Shown: positions 34,432 through 43,456, counted from the first letter of the stretch. The stretch: DNA of 64,000 nucleotides from CAZVVT01 sp964630595 (GCA_964630595.1 CAZVVT010000001.1:580760-644759), one strand, 5' to 3'. Notes: a model not told the origin generated them from the sequence alone. Program-made: numbers and translations.

Positions 34432-36267
34432 CTAATCACTATAGCGTCTAGTACTTGGCACAACTTGTAAGAAATGTTTTGGGATCTCGCTGCAAAAACG
34501 ACTGGGTCGCATGACACGAAACGTGCCCCACAACTTGCGCGTGCGCGATGCACACAGCGTTAGTTGCTCCTTCGCGCGCGTCATGCCGACATAGCAGAGG
34601 CGCCGCTCCTCTTCAATGCCCTCAGGTGACGAGCGCGAGTTGGCATGCGGAAAGAGCTCTTCTTCCAAACCGACGAGAAAAGCGTAGTTGAACTCGAGCC
34701 CTTTGCCGTTGTGAATCGTCATAAGAGAGACCTTTTCGGTACTCATGTCTGCCTCGTCCAGCTGCGATTTGAGAGAAAGCTCTTCGAGGAATGCCTCCAA
34801 GCTGCCCTCCCATTCGCTCGCTTTTGTCACCAATTCGCTCACGTTCTCTTTGCGATCATCGGCCGTCTCGGGGTCTTCTTCGAGCGCCTCGCGTATGCCG
34901 CTGCGTTTGACCGTCTCGGCAACAATATCGCCGACGGAAAGCGTCTGCGCTAACACGCGCAGCTGCGTAAGCACCTCCACATACTCTTGTAAGCCGCTCT
35001 TTTGCTTCGCCGAAAGTTTGATGCCTTCCCCTGAGACGATTCGCGCAAGTGCATGAACGATCGGCAGTTGCTGCTCGCCTGCCCACGCCGTGATCTTCTC
35101 CAGCGAGGCTTCGCCAAAACCGCGCTTGGGTAGATTGATCGTGCGCCAAAAAGAGACGATATCCGTGGGATTCGAGATCAGACGCAAATAGGCGAGCACG
35201 TCCTTGATCTCTTTGCGCTGATAGAAGGAGACGCCGCCGACAATCACGTACGGGATTTTGCGTCGCAAAAGGGCATCCTCAAAAGTTCGTGACTGAAAGT
35301 TGGTGCGGTAGAAGATCACCATCTCACTTAAACGAGAGCCTTGCCGCCGCGCATCTTCGATTTGGCGCACGACAAAATATGCCTCATCATGTTCATCATC
35401 AGCAATATAGAGACGAACCTTGGGCCCCTCGCCACGCTCACTCCAGAGGTTTTTTTCCAATCGTCCTTCGTTGTTGCGAATGACAGCATTGGCGGCCTCC
35501 AGGATATTGCTGCGACTACGGTAGTTCTGTTCTAGGCGAACGATGGGGGCGCCGGGAAAATCCTGCTGGAAGTGCAAAATATTGCGAATGTTCGCACCGC
35601 GCCAGGAGTAGATCGACTGATCGGGGTCGCCTACGGCAAAGAGGTTGAGACTCTCCTTGGAGAGCATCTTGGCGAGGCTATACTGCGCTGCGTTGGTGTC
35701 TTGGTACTCGTCGATGAGGAGATAGCGCCAACGTTGTTGGTACTCGGCAAGCACTTCGGGGTGCTCGCGGAAAAGCTTAACGGGCAGCACCAAAAGGTCG
35801 TCAAAGTCGACGGCGCCACACTCGCGCAATTTCTTCGTATAGGGCTCGAGAATGGCATCCTCTTTCAGGCCGTTTTTGAGCTGGGAGATCTGCTGGCGAG
35901 CGACTTTGGGATCCTCCACCATGGGGCGCAAGATCTTGAGGACATCCTCCTCGTCATAGATGGTGAAGTTTTTCGGCAGGCCAAGAACCTCCCCCTTTTC
36001 GCGCAAGATGCGCACTCCTAAGCTATGGAAAGTGCAGATGAGAACGTTGGCTGCCGTGCGGTGGCGTACCCTCTCCGCCATCTCACCGGCTGCCTTATTG
36101 GTGAAGGTCATCGCCAAAATGGACTCGGGCGCCACGCCACTCTCGATAAGATGGATGATCCGCTCGGTGACAATGCGGGTCTTGCCGCTGCCTGCACCTG
36201 CAAGCACTAAGAGGGGGCCGTCGCGGTGGTGCACAGCAGTCTTTTGAGCGGAATTGAGATCTACCAT
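34432..36267 (-). CDS. uvrD: UvrD/PcrA-type DNA helicase
   Basis: Superfamily 1A 3'-5' helicase for excision and mismatch repair. Motif Ia/Walker A is LAGAGSGKTRIVTERI, followed by ILAMTFTNKAAGEMAERV, YLLIDEYQDTNAAQYSLA (Walker B), GDPDQSIYSWRGANI, VRLEQNYRS, LMTIHNGKGLEFNYAFLVGLEE and LCYVGMTRAKEQL. At 611 residues it is shorter than E. coli UvrD (720), lacking much of the C-terminal tail, close to the chlamydial size. The start codon is 12 nt from the divergent NamZ-like gene. Confidence 0.9.
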   Translation of the reverse strand: MVDLNSAQKTAVHHRDGPLLVLAGAGSGKTRIVTERIIHLIESGVAPESILAMTFTNKAAGEMAERVRHRTAANVLICTFHSLGVRILREKGEVLGLPKNFTIYDEEDVLKILRPMVEDPKVARQQISQLKNGLKEDAILEPYTKKLRECGAVDFDDLLVLPVKLFREHPEVLAEYQQRWRYLLIDEYQDTNAAQYSLAKMLSKESLNLFAVGDPDQSIYSWRGANIRNILHFQQDFPGAPIVRLEQNYRSRSNILEAANAVIRNNEGRLEKNLWSERGEGPKVRLYIADDEHDEAYFVVRQIEDARRQGSRLSEMVIFYRTNFQSRTFEDALLRRKIPYVIVGGVSFYQRKEIKDVLAYLRLISNPTDIVSFWRTINLPKRGFGEASLEKITAWAGEQQLPIVHALARIVSGEGIKLSAKQKSGLQEYVEVLTQLRVLAQTLSVGDIVAETVKRSGIREALEEDPETADDRKENVSELVTKASEWEGSLEAFLEELSLKSQLDEADMSTEKVSLMTIHNGKGLEFNYAFLVGLEEELFPHANSRSSPEGIEEERRLCYVGMTRAKEQLTLCASRTRKLWGTFRVMRPSRFCSEIPKHFLQVVPSTRRYSD

Positions 36268-36272
36268 AGAAT
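36244..36272 (+). promoter_or_regulatory. Promoter of the NamZ-like gene
   Basis: TTGAGC (36244-36249), a 17-nt spacer and TAGAAT (36267-36272) make a good sigma-66/sigma-70 type promoter. It overlaps the first codons of uvrD on the other strand. Transcription would begin near 36279, at or next to the GTG at 36280. Confidence 0.5.
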
Positions 36273-36279
36273 ACGGTCA

Positions 36280-37488
36280 GTGATTGTACGCCTCCTTCTT
36301 TTCTTTTTCTGCTTCTCTCTTTCCGCTCAGGTGACTGTCGGACTCGATCGTCTGCTCGATGAGCCTACGTTTCAGCCACTTATCGCTGGAAAACGGGTGG
36401 GATTAATCACCAACCACACTGCGCTGTGCCGGGACGGGAAGCTCGCCATGGATCGCATGCATGAAAGCCGCCGCCTGGTAGCTCTCTTCGCTCCCGAGCA
36501 TGGGCTGACGGGAACTTCGTATGCAGCCGACTTCGTCGAGGATGGACTATATAAGGGGGAGGTACGCGTCTACTCGCTACATGGAGCCACGCGCCGCCCG
36601 ACAAAAGAGATGCTCAAGAACGTCGACGTTCTGGTCTTCGACATCCAGGATATTGGTTCGCGTTCGTACACCTATATTTCGACCCTCTTCTATGCGATGG
36701 AGGAAGCGGCCAAGGCGGGCATCCCCGTCATTGTGGCCGACCGCCCTAACCCGATGGGAGGGCTGATTGTGGACGGCGTGGGTGTTGAAGAGAAGTGCCG
36801 CTCTTTCTTGGGGTACATCGACATTCCCTACTGCCACGGCATGACGGTGGGAGAGCTCGCTCTCTATTTCAACGACCAATACCGCGTAGGCTGCGATGTG
36901 ACCGTGGTTCCTATGAGCGGCTGGCATCGCTCGATGCTCTTTTACAACACAGGCCTCATCTGGGTGCCCACCTCTCCCAACATCCCCGAGGTCGACACCC
37001 CTCTTTTCTACTCGATGTGCGGCATCGTCGGAGAAATCAAGCTGATCAACAATGGCGTGGGTTACACGCTGCCCTTCAAGGTCGTTGCTGCTCCCTGGAT
37101 CGATGCAGAGCAGCTGGCGGAAAAGCTCAACCAGCAGCGCTTTCCCGGCGTGACTTTCCTACCGATTCACCTCAAACCCTTCTTCGGCCCGATGCAGGAA
37201 AAGCTCTGCCACGGCGTGCAGATTGTGGTGACCGATCCTAAGAAACTGCTGCCGGTGCAGACGCAGTATCTCATCGTCGGCATGCTAAAAACGCTCTACC
37301 GAAAGCAGTTTGATGAGGCCATTGCCAAAGTCAACCCCACCACCTTTGGAAAAATTTCTGGTAAAGAAGAGGTGTTGCGTATTTTGAAGGAGGAAAAGTA
37401 CGCTATTTGGAAGCTGCGCGCCCTAGCTCAAGAAGACCGACAACGCTTCATGGCCTCCCGCGCTCGCTACCTTCTTTACCCGGAGTAA
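36280..37488 (+). CDS. namZ: Exo-beta-N-acetylmuramidase, NamZ-like (DUF1343)
   Basis: Family DUF1343; the characterised Bacillus NamZ (YbbC) removes terminal MurNAc from peptidoglycan fragments. Conserved blocks: KRVGLITNHTALCRDG, LFAPEHGLTGT (the PEHG motif, site of the proposed catalytic Glu), VYSLHGATRRPTKEML, VDVLVFDIQDIGSRSYTYISTL, VADRPNPMGGLIVDG and SPNIPEVDTPLFYSMCGIVGEI. Starting at GTG 36280 gives 402 residues with a signal peptide (MIVRLLLFFFCFSLSA), placing it in the periplasm; an ATG at 36226 lies inside uvrD and would spoil the signal. An M15-like peptidase gene follows after 4 nt. Confidence 0.8.
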   Translation: MIVRLLLFFFCFSLSAQVTVGLDRLLDEPTFQPLIAGKRVGLITNHTALCRDGKLAMDRMHESRRLVALFAPEHGLTGTSYAADFVEDGLYKGEVRVYSLHGATRRPTKEMLKNVDVLVFDIQDIGSRSYTYISTLFYAMEEAAKAGIPVIVADRPNPMGGLIVDGVGVEEKCRSFLGYIDIPYCHGMTVGELALYFNDQYRVGCDVTVVPMSGWHRSMLFYNTGLIWVPTSPNIPEVDTPLFYSMCGIVGEIKLINNGVGYTLPFKVVAAPWIDAEQLAEKLNQQRFPGVTFLPIHLKPFFGPMQEKLCHGVQIVVTDPKKLLPVQTQYLIVGMLKTLYRKQFDEAIAKVNPTTFGKISGKEEVLRILKEEKYAIWKLRALAQEDRQRFMASRARYLLYPE

Positions 37489-37492
37489 TTCC

Positions 37493-38113
37493 ATGGCTGG
37501 CGCCGTAGATCGTAGACCCCTTCTTGTCATCCCTGAGGACTATTTTGAGCCTCTTTCAAAAGATGTGATTTCTCGCATCAGGGGAAAGTCTTTTCAGGAT
37601 CTTGGACCCATATCATTGAAAGATTTGTGTTATTTACGAATAGATCACGTTAATTTTGCTGGAGAATGGTCTGAAGGTGAGATTATTGTTCATAAGAACA
37701 TTGCCGCAAAGGTGCAGAGCATCTTTACACAGCTCTTCGAACAAGGATATCCGATTCAGTCGATGCGGTTGATTGATGACTTTGATGCCGATGACCATAG
37801 ATCAATGGCTGCGAATAACACTTCTGCCTTCTGCATGAGGCCCATTACGGGCGGCGTGAGGTGGTCCGAACATAGCTACGGCACGGCGATCGATCTCAAT
37901 CCCCTCTACAATCCCTATGTAAAAGGGGCAACAGTTTTGCCGCCCGAGGGGGCTGAGTGGGCAGATCGCACGAAGCGTCACCGGGCAACCATTACCGACG
38001 CCGTTGTAAAAATCTTTACAGACCAAGGGTTCGAATGGGGTGGAGACTTCGAAGGCCGCAAGGACTACCACCACTTTGAATACCCACGAGAGAACTTGGA
38101 TCAAACCGACTAG
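37493..38113 (+). CDS. M15-family D-Ala-D-Ala carboxypeptidase / endopeptidase-like protein
   Basis: A 206-residue protein with the zinc site of M15 peptidases: SEHSYGTAIDLNP gives H127 and D134, and WGGDFEGRKDYHHFE gives the acidic D191 and H194. These enzymes cut peptidoglycan stem peptides. The N-terminal 120 residues have no clear match, lower GC than the C-terminal part, and a run MAGAVDRRP without a signal peptide. The protein would stay in the cytosol or need a specialised secretion route. Its place right after the NamZ-like gene suggests joint work on peptidoglycan, either recycling or remodelling the thin chlamydial septal wall. Confidence 0.7.
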   Translation: MAGAVDRRPLLVIPEDYFEPLSKDVISRIRGKSFQDLGPISLKDLCYLRIDHVNFAGEWSEGEIIVHKNIAAKVQSIFTQLFEQGYPIQSMRLIDDFDADDHRSMAANNTSAFCMRPITGGVRWSEHSYGTAIDLNPLYNPYVKGATVLPPEGAEWADRTKRHRATITDAVVKIFTDQGFEWGGDFEGRKDYHHFEYPRENLDQTD

Positions 38114-38132
38114 TTGAGTTAAGCTACACCTT

Positions 38133-39185
38133 ATGGCAACGACACAAGAAGAATCGAAGAAGAAAGCACTCGAAGCGGCGATCTCGCACATTGAGCGACA
38201 GTTTGGCGAAGGCGCCATCATGAGCCTCGGCAAACACTCCAAGGCGCGTGAGATTGGCGTGATTAAAACGGGCTGCATCGCCCTCGACATTGCCCTGGGC
38301 ATTGGCGGAGTTCCGCGCGGTCGTGTTGTCGAAATTTTCGGTCCTGAGTCCTCCGGCAAGTCGACACTGGCGACACACATCGTGGCCAATGCGCAGAAAG
38401 CAGGCGGTGTGGCTGCCTATATCGACGCGGAGCACGCTCTTGACCCAGGCTACGCAGCGAAGATTGGCGTAAATGTGAACAACTTGATGATTTCACAGCC
38501 CGATTGCGGTGAAGATGCATTGAACATTGCCGAGACGCTAGCTCGATCCGGCGCAGTCGATGTCATTGTCATCGACTCTGTTGCGGCGCTGGTGCCCAAA
38601 AGCGAACTCGAAGGGGAAATCGGCGATGTGCAGATGGGCTCGCAAGCGCGCATGATGTCGCAGGCTCTGCGCAAACTTGCCTCCTCGCTGGCGAAGAGCA
38701 ACACCTGCGCGATTTTCATCAACCAGATCCGCGACAAGATTGGCGTAATGTTCGGCAGCCCCGAGACCACCACAGGCGGCCGCGCGCTGAAGTTCTACTC
38801 CTCCATTCGTCTCGATATCCGCCGTATCGGCAGCATTAAACAGGGCGAAACGCCCGACATCGGCAACCGCGTGCGCGTCAAGGTCGTCAAGAACAAGATG
38901 GCGCCCCCTTTCCGCTCCGCCGAGTTCGACATCCTCTTCAACGAGGGCATCTCTCATACCGGCTCCGTTATCGACATGGCCCTTGACCTCAACATCATTG
39001 AGAAGAAGGGTTCCTGGTTCTCCTACCAGAACAACCGCCTCGGCCAAGGCCGCGAGCAGGTTCGCGATGAGCTGAAAAAGAATGCCAAGCTGCTTCAAGA
39101 GCTGGAAGCGCAGGTTTACTTAAAGGCGGCACAAAACCCCGCCGCCCGCCTCGGCCCCGAAGAGATCGACGCGGCGCTTAATTAA
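38133..39185 (+). CDS. recA: Recombinase RecA
   Basis: Strand-exchange ATPase of 350 residues. Walker A GPESSGKST, AAYIDAEHALDPGYA, VIVIDSVAAL, the L2-side GGRALKFYSSIRLDIRR and the C-terminal GREQVRDELK region are all visible. It starts 19 nt after the M15 gene and overlaps def (opposite strand) by 8 nt. No LexA box was recognised upstream. Confidence 0.98.
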   Translation: MATTQEESKKKALEAAISHIERQFGEGAIMSLGKHSKAREIGVIKTGCIALDIALGIGGVPRGRVVEIFGPESSGKSTLATHIVANAQKAGGVAAYIDAEHALDPGYAAKIGVNVNNLMISQPDCGEDALNIAETLARSGAVDVIVIDSVAALVPKSELEGEIGDVQMGSQARMMSQALRKLASSLAKSNTCAIFINQIRDKIGVMFGSPETTTGGRALKFYSSIRLDIRRIGSIKQGETPDIGNRVRVKVVKNKMAPPFRSAEFDILFNEGISHTGSVIDMALDLNIIEKKGSWFSYQNNRLGQGREQVRDELKKNAKLLQELEAQVYLKAAQNPAARLGPEEIDAALN

Positions 39186-39801
39186 GCCGCTCGCGCGCTT
39201 CGGCAATCGGTCTTGTGCGCCAGTAGTCGTACTCTTCCCAGGAGATAAGGCAACTGGCAGGGACATTGTCTACACACAAAATGCCCTGTAAATGGTCGAT
39301 TTCGTGCTGCAGAATGCGTGCATACCACCCTTTAGCAACGATATGGACCGGCTCTGCTTGTTCGTTGAGAGCTGTGACATGGACAATGCGCGAACGGCAA
39401 CGGAGCACCGCGTGGTCGGGCACGCTGAGGCACCCTTCAAAAAATGCGACCTCTCCCTCTCTGTAGGTAATGCGCGGATTGATGAGGACGTGAAAAGCAA
39501 TTGGCTCTCGCTCGCGCTCTTCTAAAACAGCTGGATCAATGTCTTTGAGAAACTCTTCTCGATCTTGCACCACAACCAGCTGAATCGATTCTCCGATTTG
39601 CGGAGCGGCAAGACCCACGCCCTGGTCGTATACCGTCTCCTTCATGTTCGCAATCAGCTGCTGGATCTCTGGGCTGACGATCTCCTCTTTCGATAAGGCC
39701 CGCGCTTGCGCGCGAAGGACGGGATCAGGAACAGATACAATGGGAAGTTGCTTAGAAACTAACATTGAAAAAGTCATAAGCGAAATGAAAATCCATTTCA
39801 T
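39178..39801 (-). CDS. def: Peptide deformylase
   Basis: Removes the formyl group from nascent protein N-termini. The three metal-site motifs are GVGLAAPQIG, EGCLSVP and QHEIDHLQG. It is 207 residues long if it begins at ATG 39801, which forms ATGA with the rpoD stop. That start adds a hydrophobic N-terminus (MKWIFISLMTFSMLVS) that looks like a signal or anchor sequence; a later ATG at 39765 (MLVSKQLP) would remove it and give a usual cytosolic enzyme. No strong ribosome site distinguishes the two. Confidence 0.92.
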   Translation of the reverse strand: MKWIFISLMTFSMLVSKQLPIVSVPDPVLRAQARALSKEEIVSPEIQQLIANMKETVYDQGVGLAAPQIGESIQLVVVQDREEFLKDIDPAVLEEREREPIAFHVLINPRITYREGEVAFFEGCLSVPDHAVLRCRSRIVHVTALNEQAEPVHIVAKGWYARILQHEIDHLQGILCVDNVPASCLISWEEYDYWRTRPIAEARERLN

Positions 39802-41462
39802 TCTGCTTCGATCATGTCCAAGAACGCTTTGAGCTGGCGCGCTCTTGTGGGGTGACGCATTTTGCGCAGAGCTTTGGCTTCGATTTGGCGGATGCGTTCA
39901 CGAGTGACATTGAACTCTACGCCCACCTCTTCGAGAGTTTTGGGCTTACCATCGAGTAGGCCGAAACGCTGGATGAGTACGGTGCGTTCACGATCGGTGA
40001 GAGTGGAGAGAACATCGTTCATCTTGTCTTTCAAGATCGAATAGCCCGTTGCTTCTGCAGGGGATTCTACGGAAGTATCTTCCAGGAAGTCGCCAAATTG
40101 ACTTTCGCCGCTATCGCCCACTTCGGCTTGCAGCGAGATGGGGTGTTGCGCAATCTTGTAGATTTCACGGATACGCTCTGGCGTAAGCCCTAATTCTACA
40201 GCGAGCTCCTCCGGTGTTGGCTCGCGGCCGGTCTCCATCATCAACTTTTTCGCTCCGCGCAGCACTTTGTTGATCGTCTCGATCATGTGCACGGGAATAC
40301 GGATGGTGCGCGCCTGATCGGCAATAGCGCGCGTCACGGCCTGGCGGATCCACCAGGTTGCATAGGTAGAGAACTTGTAGCCACGACGGTATTCGAATTT
40401 TTCCACGGCCTTCATCAGGCCCATGTTGCCCTCTTGGATGAGGTCGAGGAAGGAGAGACCGCGGTTGGTGTACTTTTTCGCAATCGAGATCACCAGTCGC
40501 AGGTTGGACTCCACCATCTCGCGCTTCGCTTCTTGGCTCTTGTCCATCCAGCGTTGGAGCATGCGCACATCGCGCTTGAATTCATCGAGGGTGCGACCGG
40601 CAGCCAGTTCGCGCGCGGCAAGGCGGCGACGGGCAGCATCGAGCTTGGCTTTGGCAAACTTGTTCTTCTCCGCGCGCGGAATGAGATCATTAATCTCCTT
40701 CTCGAGCTTCTGGAAAACATCCCAGGCGCGCAGAATCTGCTCGGAGAAGTCGTCGATGATATTCTGGCGGTAGCAGAAACGTTTGAGGTAGGCTTGCGTG
40801 CGGATGCGCCCCTTTTCGATCTCCTCTTGAAGCTTGACGGCATCACTCTTCTTCGGGTTGCCGTGAAGCAAATTGCGCAAGAGACCTTCGAGGATGAAGT
40901 CCTCTTCTTTCAGCAGTTGGCAGAGCTTGGGAAGAAGCTTGAGAAAATGCTGCTTGTCTTCCAGCTCTTTTTCCGCCACCACTTTATCAAAACGCTCTTT
41001 GGCGAGTAGCAGCCAGTGACCAATCGAGATCGCCTCTTTCGTCGAATAGCGGAAGCGCATGATGATGTGCTGGATCTGCCACTGCGCCTTTTCAATACGC
41101 TTGGAGATCTCCACCTCTTGCTCGCGCGTGAGAAGAGGAACAGAGCCCATCTCTTTAAGGTACATGCGGACGGGATCGTCTGCAGTCCCTTCAGAACGCT
41201 TGGGCAGAGCTTCAAGCTCTTTTGCCTCTTTCTTACGCTCTTTCTGCTTCTCAACATCGACAGCAGAATGGATTTGAATGTCCATGCCACTGAGGTAGAT
41301 CAGGACTTGGTCAATGAGCTCGGGAGAGTCGAAGCTCATGGGGAGAACTTCGTTGATCTCTTCGTATGTGACCCAGCCTTGCTCGCGTGCTAAAGCGACG
41401 AGCTGGTCAATTTTTTCTTGAATATTAGCGTCGCCGACGCTCTCTGAATTTCGGGGGGGCAT
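39798..41462 (-). CDS. rpoD: Major sigma factor (sigma-66/sigma-70)
   Basis: Housekeeping RNA polymerase sigma factor. Region 1.2 begins at DPVRMYLKEMGSVPLLTREQEVEISKRIE. Region 2 (MVESNLRLVISIAKKYTNRGLSFLDLIQEGNMGLMKAVEKFEYRRG) and region 2.4 (STYATWWIRQAVTRAI) are intact. Region 4.2 ends TLEEVGVEFNVTRERIRQIEAKALRKMRH. The N-terminal 100 residues are the reduced region 1.1. The ATG at 41462 (554 residues) is preferred to a TTG at 41504, because the stretch between carries a TTGACA promoter element. Confidence 0.96.
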   Translation of the reverse strand: MPPRNSESVGDANIQEKIDQLVALAREQGWVTYEEINEVLPMSFDSPELIDQVLIYLSGMDIQIHSAVDVEKQKERKKEAKELEALPKRSEGTADDPVRMYLKEMGSVPLLTREQEVEISKRIEKAQWQIQHIIMRFRYSTKEAISIGHWLLLAKERFDKVVAEKELEDKQHFLKLLPKLCQLLKEEDFILEGLLRNLLHGNPKKSDAVKLQEEIEKGRIRTQAYLKRFCYRQNIIDDFSEQILRAWDVFQKLEKEINDLIPRAEKNKFAKAKLDAARRRLAARELAAGRTLDEFKRDVRMLQRWMDKSQEAKREMVESNLRLVISIAKKYTNRGLSFLDLIQEGNMGLMKAVEKFEYRRGYKFSTYATWWIRQAVTRAIADQARTIRIPVHMIETINKVLRGAKKLMMETGREPTPEELAVELGLTPERIREIYKIAQHPISLQAEVGDSGESQFGDFLEDTSVESPAEATGYSILKDKMNDVLSTLTDRERTVLIQRFGLLDGKPKTLEEVGVEFNVTRERIRQIEAKALRKMRHPTRARQLKAFLDMIEAE

Positions 41463-41475
41463 TAGGACTGCTAAT

Positions 41476-41504
41476 ATTGTTTCCTCACTGGAGCTTTTTG
41501 TCAA
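41476..41504 (-). promoter_or_regulatory. rpoD promoter
   Basis: On the minus strand a consensus -35 TTGACA (41504-41499) is followed after 17 nt by AACAAT, or after 19 nt by CAATAT, as -10. Transcription would start near 41469, about 7 nt before the rpoD ATG. The -35 overlaps the ATG of the CoiA-like gene on the other strand. Confidence 0.5.
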
Positions 41505-42181
41505 TGAAAGGGCATCGTAGGTCGGTGCAATCGCTGGCCTATGACCTCCAGTTCCATATCGTAGCCGCTGATAGAGCTATCCAGCAGTACCCCTATCGGT
41601 GCATCGAATGTAAGGGTTTGGTCCACGTAAAACAGGGGGAGCACAAACAACCCCACTACTTCCACCTCTCACGCATCGGCTGCCGCACCACTTCCAAAAG
41701 CCGCGAACATTGGGAGGTGCAGTTCCATCTCAAACGCACCTTCACCTCTGCTATCTTAGAACACCCTTTTACGGAAATAGGTCGGATAGCTGATTGCTAT
41801 GTACCTGATCTTAAATTAGTTATAGAAGTTCAATGCTCTCCCATCCCTGTTCTTGAGATGCGGCAGCGAACACTGGACTACGAATCCCGCGGACTGTTTG
41901 TGCTCTGGATTTTGCATACCAAGAATTTCAAGGGAAAGACGGTGCCGGAGTTCTTTTTACGCCACCGCACGCACTACCATACCTCGATCGATGCGCAGGG
42001 GCATGGCCATATCTTCGATCGCAAGGGGGGCATTCCCGACTTAAACCAAATGAAGCACAAAGCCGGTCGATTTTTTTTCGCGCATGACTCTTTTGATAGA
42101 AGCAGCGGTCAAAAAAGAGCCGTCGTTCATGTTCCGCAAAAAAATTTTTTGACGGTCTTTACCCATCCCCACGGGATTTAA
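41504..42181 (+). CDS. CoiA-like competence nuclease
   Basis: A 225-residue protein matching CoiA-type proteins, needed for DNA uptake recombination in Gram-positives. The N-terminus has a zinc-finger-like CIEC (C33, C36) with HYFHL after it. The nuclease core is visible as EIGRIADCYVPDLKLVIEVQ (E91, D97, E108, Q110), followed by MRQRTLDYESRGLFVLWIL, as in restriction-endonuclease-like folds. The ATG at 41504 is preferred. It lies between the divergent rpoD promoter and a convergent membrane protein gene, overlapping the latter by 23 nt. Confidence 0.7.
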   Translation: MKGHRRSVQSLAYDLQFHIVAADRAIQQYPYRCIECKGLVHVKQGEHKQPHYFHLSRIGCRTTSKSREHWEVQFHLKRTFTSAILEHPFTEIGRIADCYVPDLKLVIEVQCSPIPVLEMRQRTLDYESRGLFVLWILHTKNFKGKTVPEFFLRHRTHYHTSIDAQGHGHIFDRKGGIPDLNQMKHKAGRFFFAHDSFDRSSGQKRAVVHVPQKNFLTVFTHPHGI

Positions 42182-42596
42182 CAGAAACCAGGGATTTCAC
42201 CTCGAAGCGCAATTCTTGGATGATGGCGTCTTTCTGCTTGATGAGCTCGGTCTGCTGCGTCAGATGGTTTTGGACGGTGTCGGCTTGCTGTCGCAAGTGA
42301 GCCAGCTCCTCATCTCTGCTTTTGAGAGAGCTTTCCAGCACGCTGATCCTATCATCGCGCCCATCGGGTCCGGAGGCCAGCGCCGGTACCGGCTCTTCAG
42401 GAAGAAGGTCCTCGCTCACCACTCTACTGCTGCGCAAAGAGCGCTGCATGAGAAAGAGTCCCATAAAGGCAAAGAGCATGCCCATGGCGATCAGCCCCCA
42501 AAAGGTGCGGGGGTTATAGCTCTGCAGTGCGGCAAACAATATATAGGTGAAGAAGGGGAGCAGATAGTAGAGGATAAAAGCTTTTTTATTTTCCAT
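42159..42596 (-). CDS. Hypothetical two-helix membrane protein with a coiled coil
   Basis: A 145-residue protein with two membrane helices (about 6-25, YYLLPFFTYILFAAL, and 33-50, GLIAMGMLFAFMGLFLM), an acidic linker, then a coiled coil at about 83-135 rich in Gln, Glu and Lys. The coil would lie on the same side as the N-terminus. No family is recognised. It sits between the CoiA-like gene (tail overlap) and the mutarotase-like gene, 2 nt away and probably co-transcribed with it. Confidence 0.6.
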   Translation of the reverse strand: MENKKAFILYYLLPFFTYILFAALQSYNPRTFWGLIAMGMLFAFMGLFLMQRSLRSSRVVSEDLLPEEPVPALASGPDGRDDRISVLESSLKSRDEELAHLRQQADTVQNHLTQQTELIKQKDAIIQELRFEVKSLVSVKSRGDG

Positions 42597-42598
42597 TA

Positions 42599-43456
42599 TT
42601 ATTCCTCAATCTCGATACAAGCACTTAAGCCATTTACTCTCTTTTGCGGGCTGCGCGGATCGACTGCAGAGAGGGGCTCTATGCAGACGAAGGAGGCGTC
42701 TTTGGGGTGCCAAAGCTGCCACGAGGCAGGGCCCGGTGTTACATAGCGTACGTGGACTTTGCTTTTTTCAAAATGATGATCGATCCAGCCCATGCGCGCA
42801 TCGGGGTGCGGGAAGAAGCCATGGTCGCAGGGCTCTTCAAAGCGGTAGGCCATTTCGTTGTTATTGTAGTGAAAGAGGGGCGGCACTGGCTTAATCCCCG
42901 CAGGCGTACGGCAAGCGGGTTGCACCTTCGAGGTGACCTCTGTTCCTCTCTTATAATAGTAGTGAAGTCCGCAGACAGAGGGGCGATCACCCGATAATTG
43001 CAGATTAATCCAGAGGCCCCACTCCACAATACGGGCCTCAAAAATCATGCGAAAGTTAAACCCTTCCAGCTCTTTATATGTGACACCGCGCCAGTTCATC
43101 TCTCCGTTGATCTCTGCACGCAGATAGCCGCGCTCACGCGCTGTTACCTTCCACGGCACATAGCGCCCAATGCCGTGCGAAAAAGGCTCGGCAATGCCTC
43201 TCTCCTTCATCAGTTTTAAGTGAGGAAAAAGAGTGATATCCTTGACGGGAGGAGGATTCGTGCGGTGGTGAAAGTGGGGACCAATGATGGCTCCCAGCCC
43301 TGCTCCACGCTCTTCGAAGAGCTCCAGCGTTGATTGGTCGATCAGCTGCCATTCCCCGATTTTCAGACTCAGCAGGTTCATCCCTTTTTCCGGAGTGAAG
43401 ACTGCTTCTATCGCTTTGCGGCTCGGCGTTTGGCCTAGGAGCTCAATGGTTTCCAT
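42599..43456 (-). CDS. Aldose 1-epimerase-like (galactose mutarotase fold) protein
   Basis: A 285-residue protein with features of the mutarotase fold: a GAGLGAIIGPHFHHRTNP substrate-binding turn, FSHGIGRYVPWKV with the conserved His-Gly, a beta-rich middle and CIEPLSA near the end, where E of EP is the expected catalytic base. Such enzymes interconvert sugar anomers, or act on hexose 6-phosphates in the YeaD group. The start overlaps the DUF3592-like gene by 14 nt. The exact sugar is unknown. Confidence 0.6.
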   Translation of the reverse strand: METIELLGQTPSRKAIEAVFTPEKGMNLLSLKIGEWQLIDQSTLELFEERGAGLGAIIGPHFHHRTNPPPVKDITLFPHLKLMKERGIAEPFSHGIGRYVPWKVTARERGYLRAEINGEMNWRGVTYKELEGFNFRMIFEARIVEWGLWINLQLSGDRPSVCGLHYYYKRGTEVTSKVQPACRTPAGIKPVPPLFHYNNNEMAYRFEEPCDHGFFPHPDARMGWIDHHFEKSKVHVRYVTPGPASWQLWHPKDASFVCIEPLSAVDPRSPQKRVNGLSACIEIEE

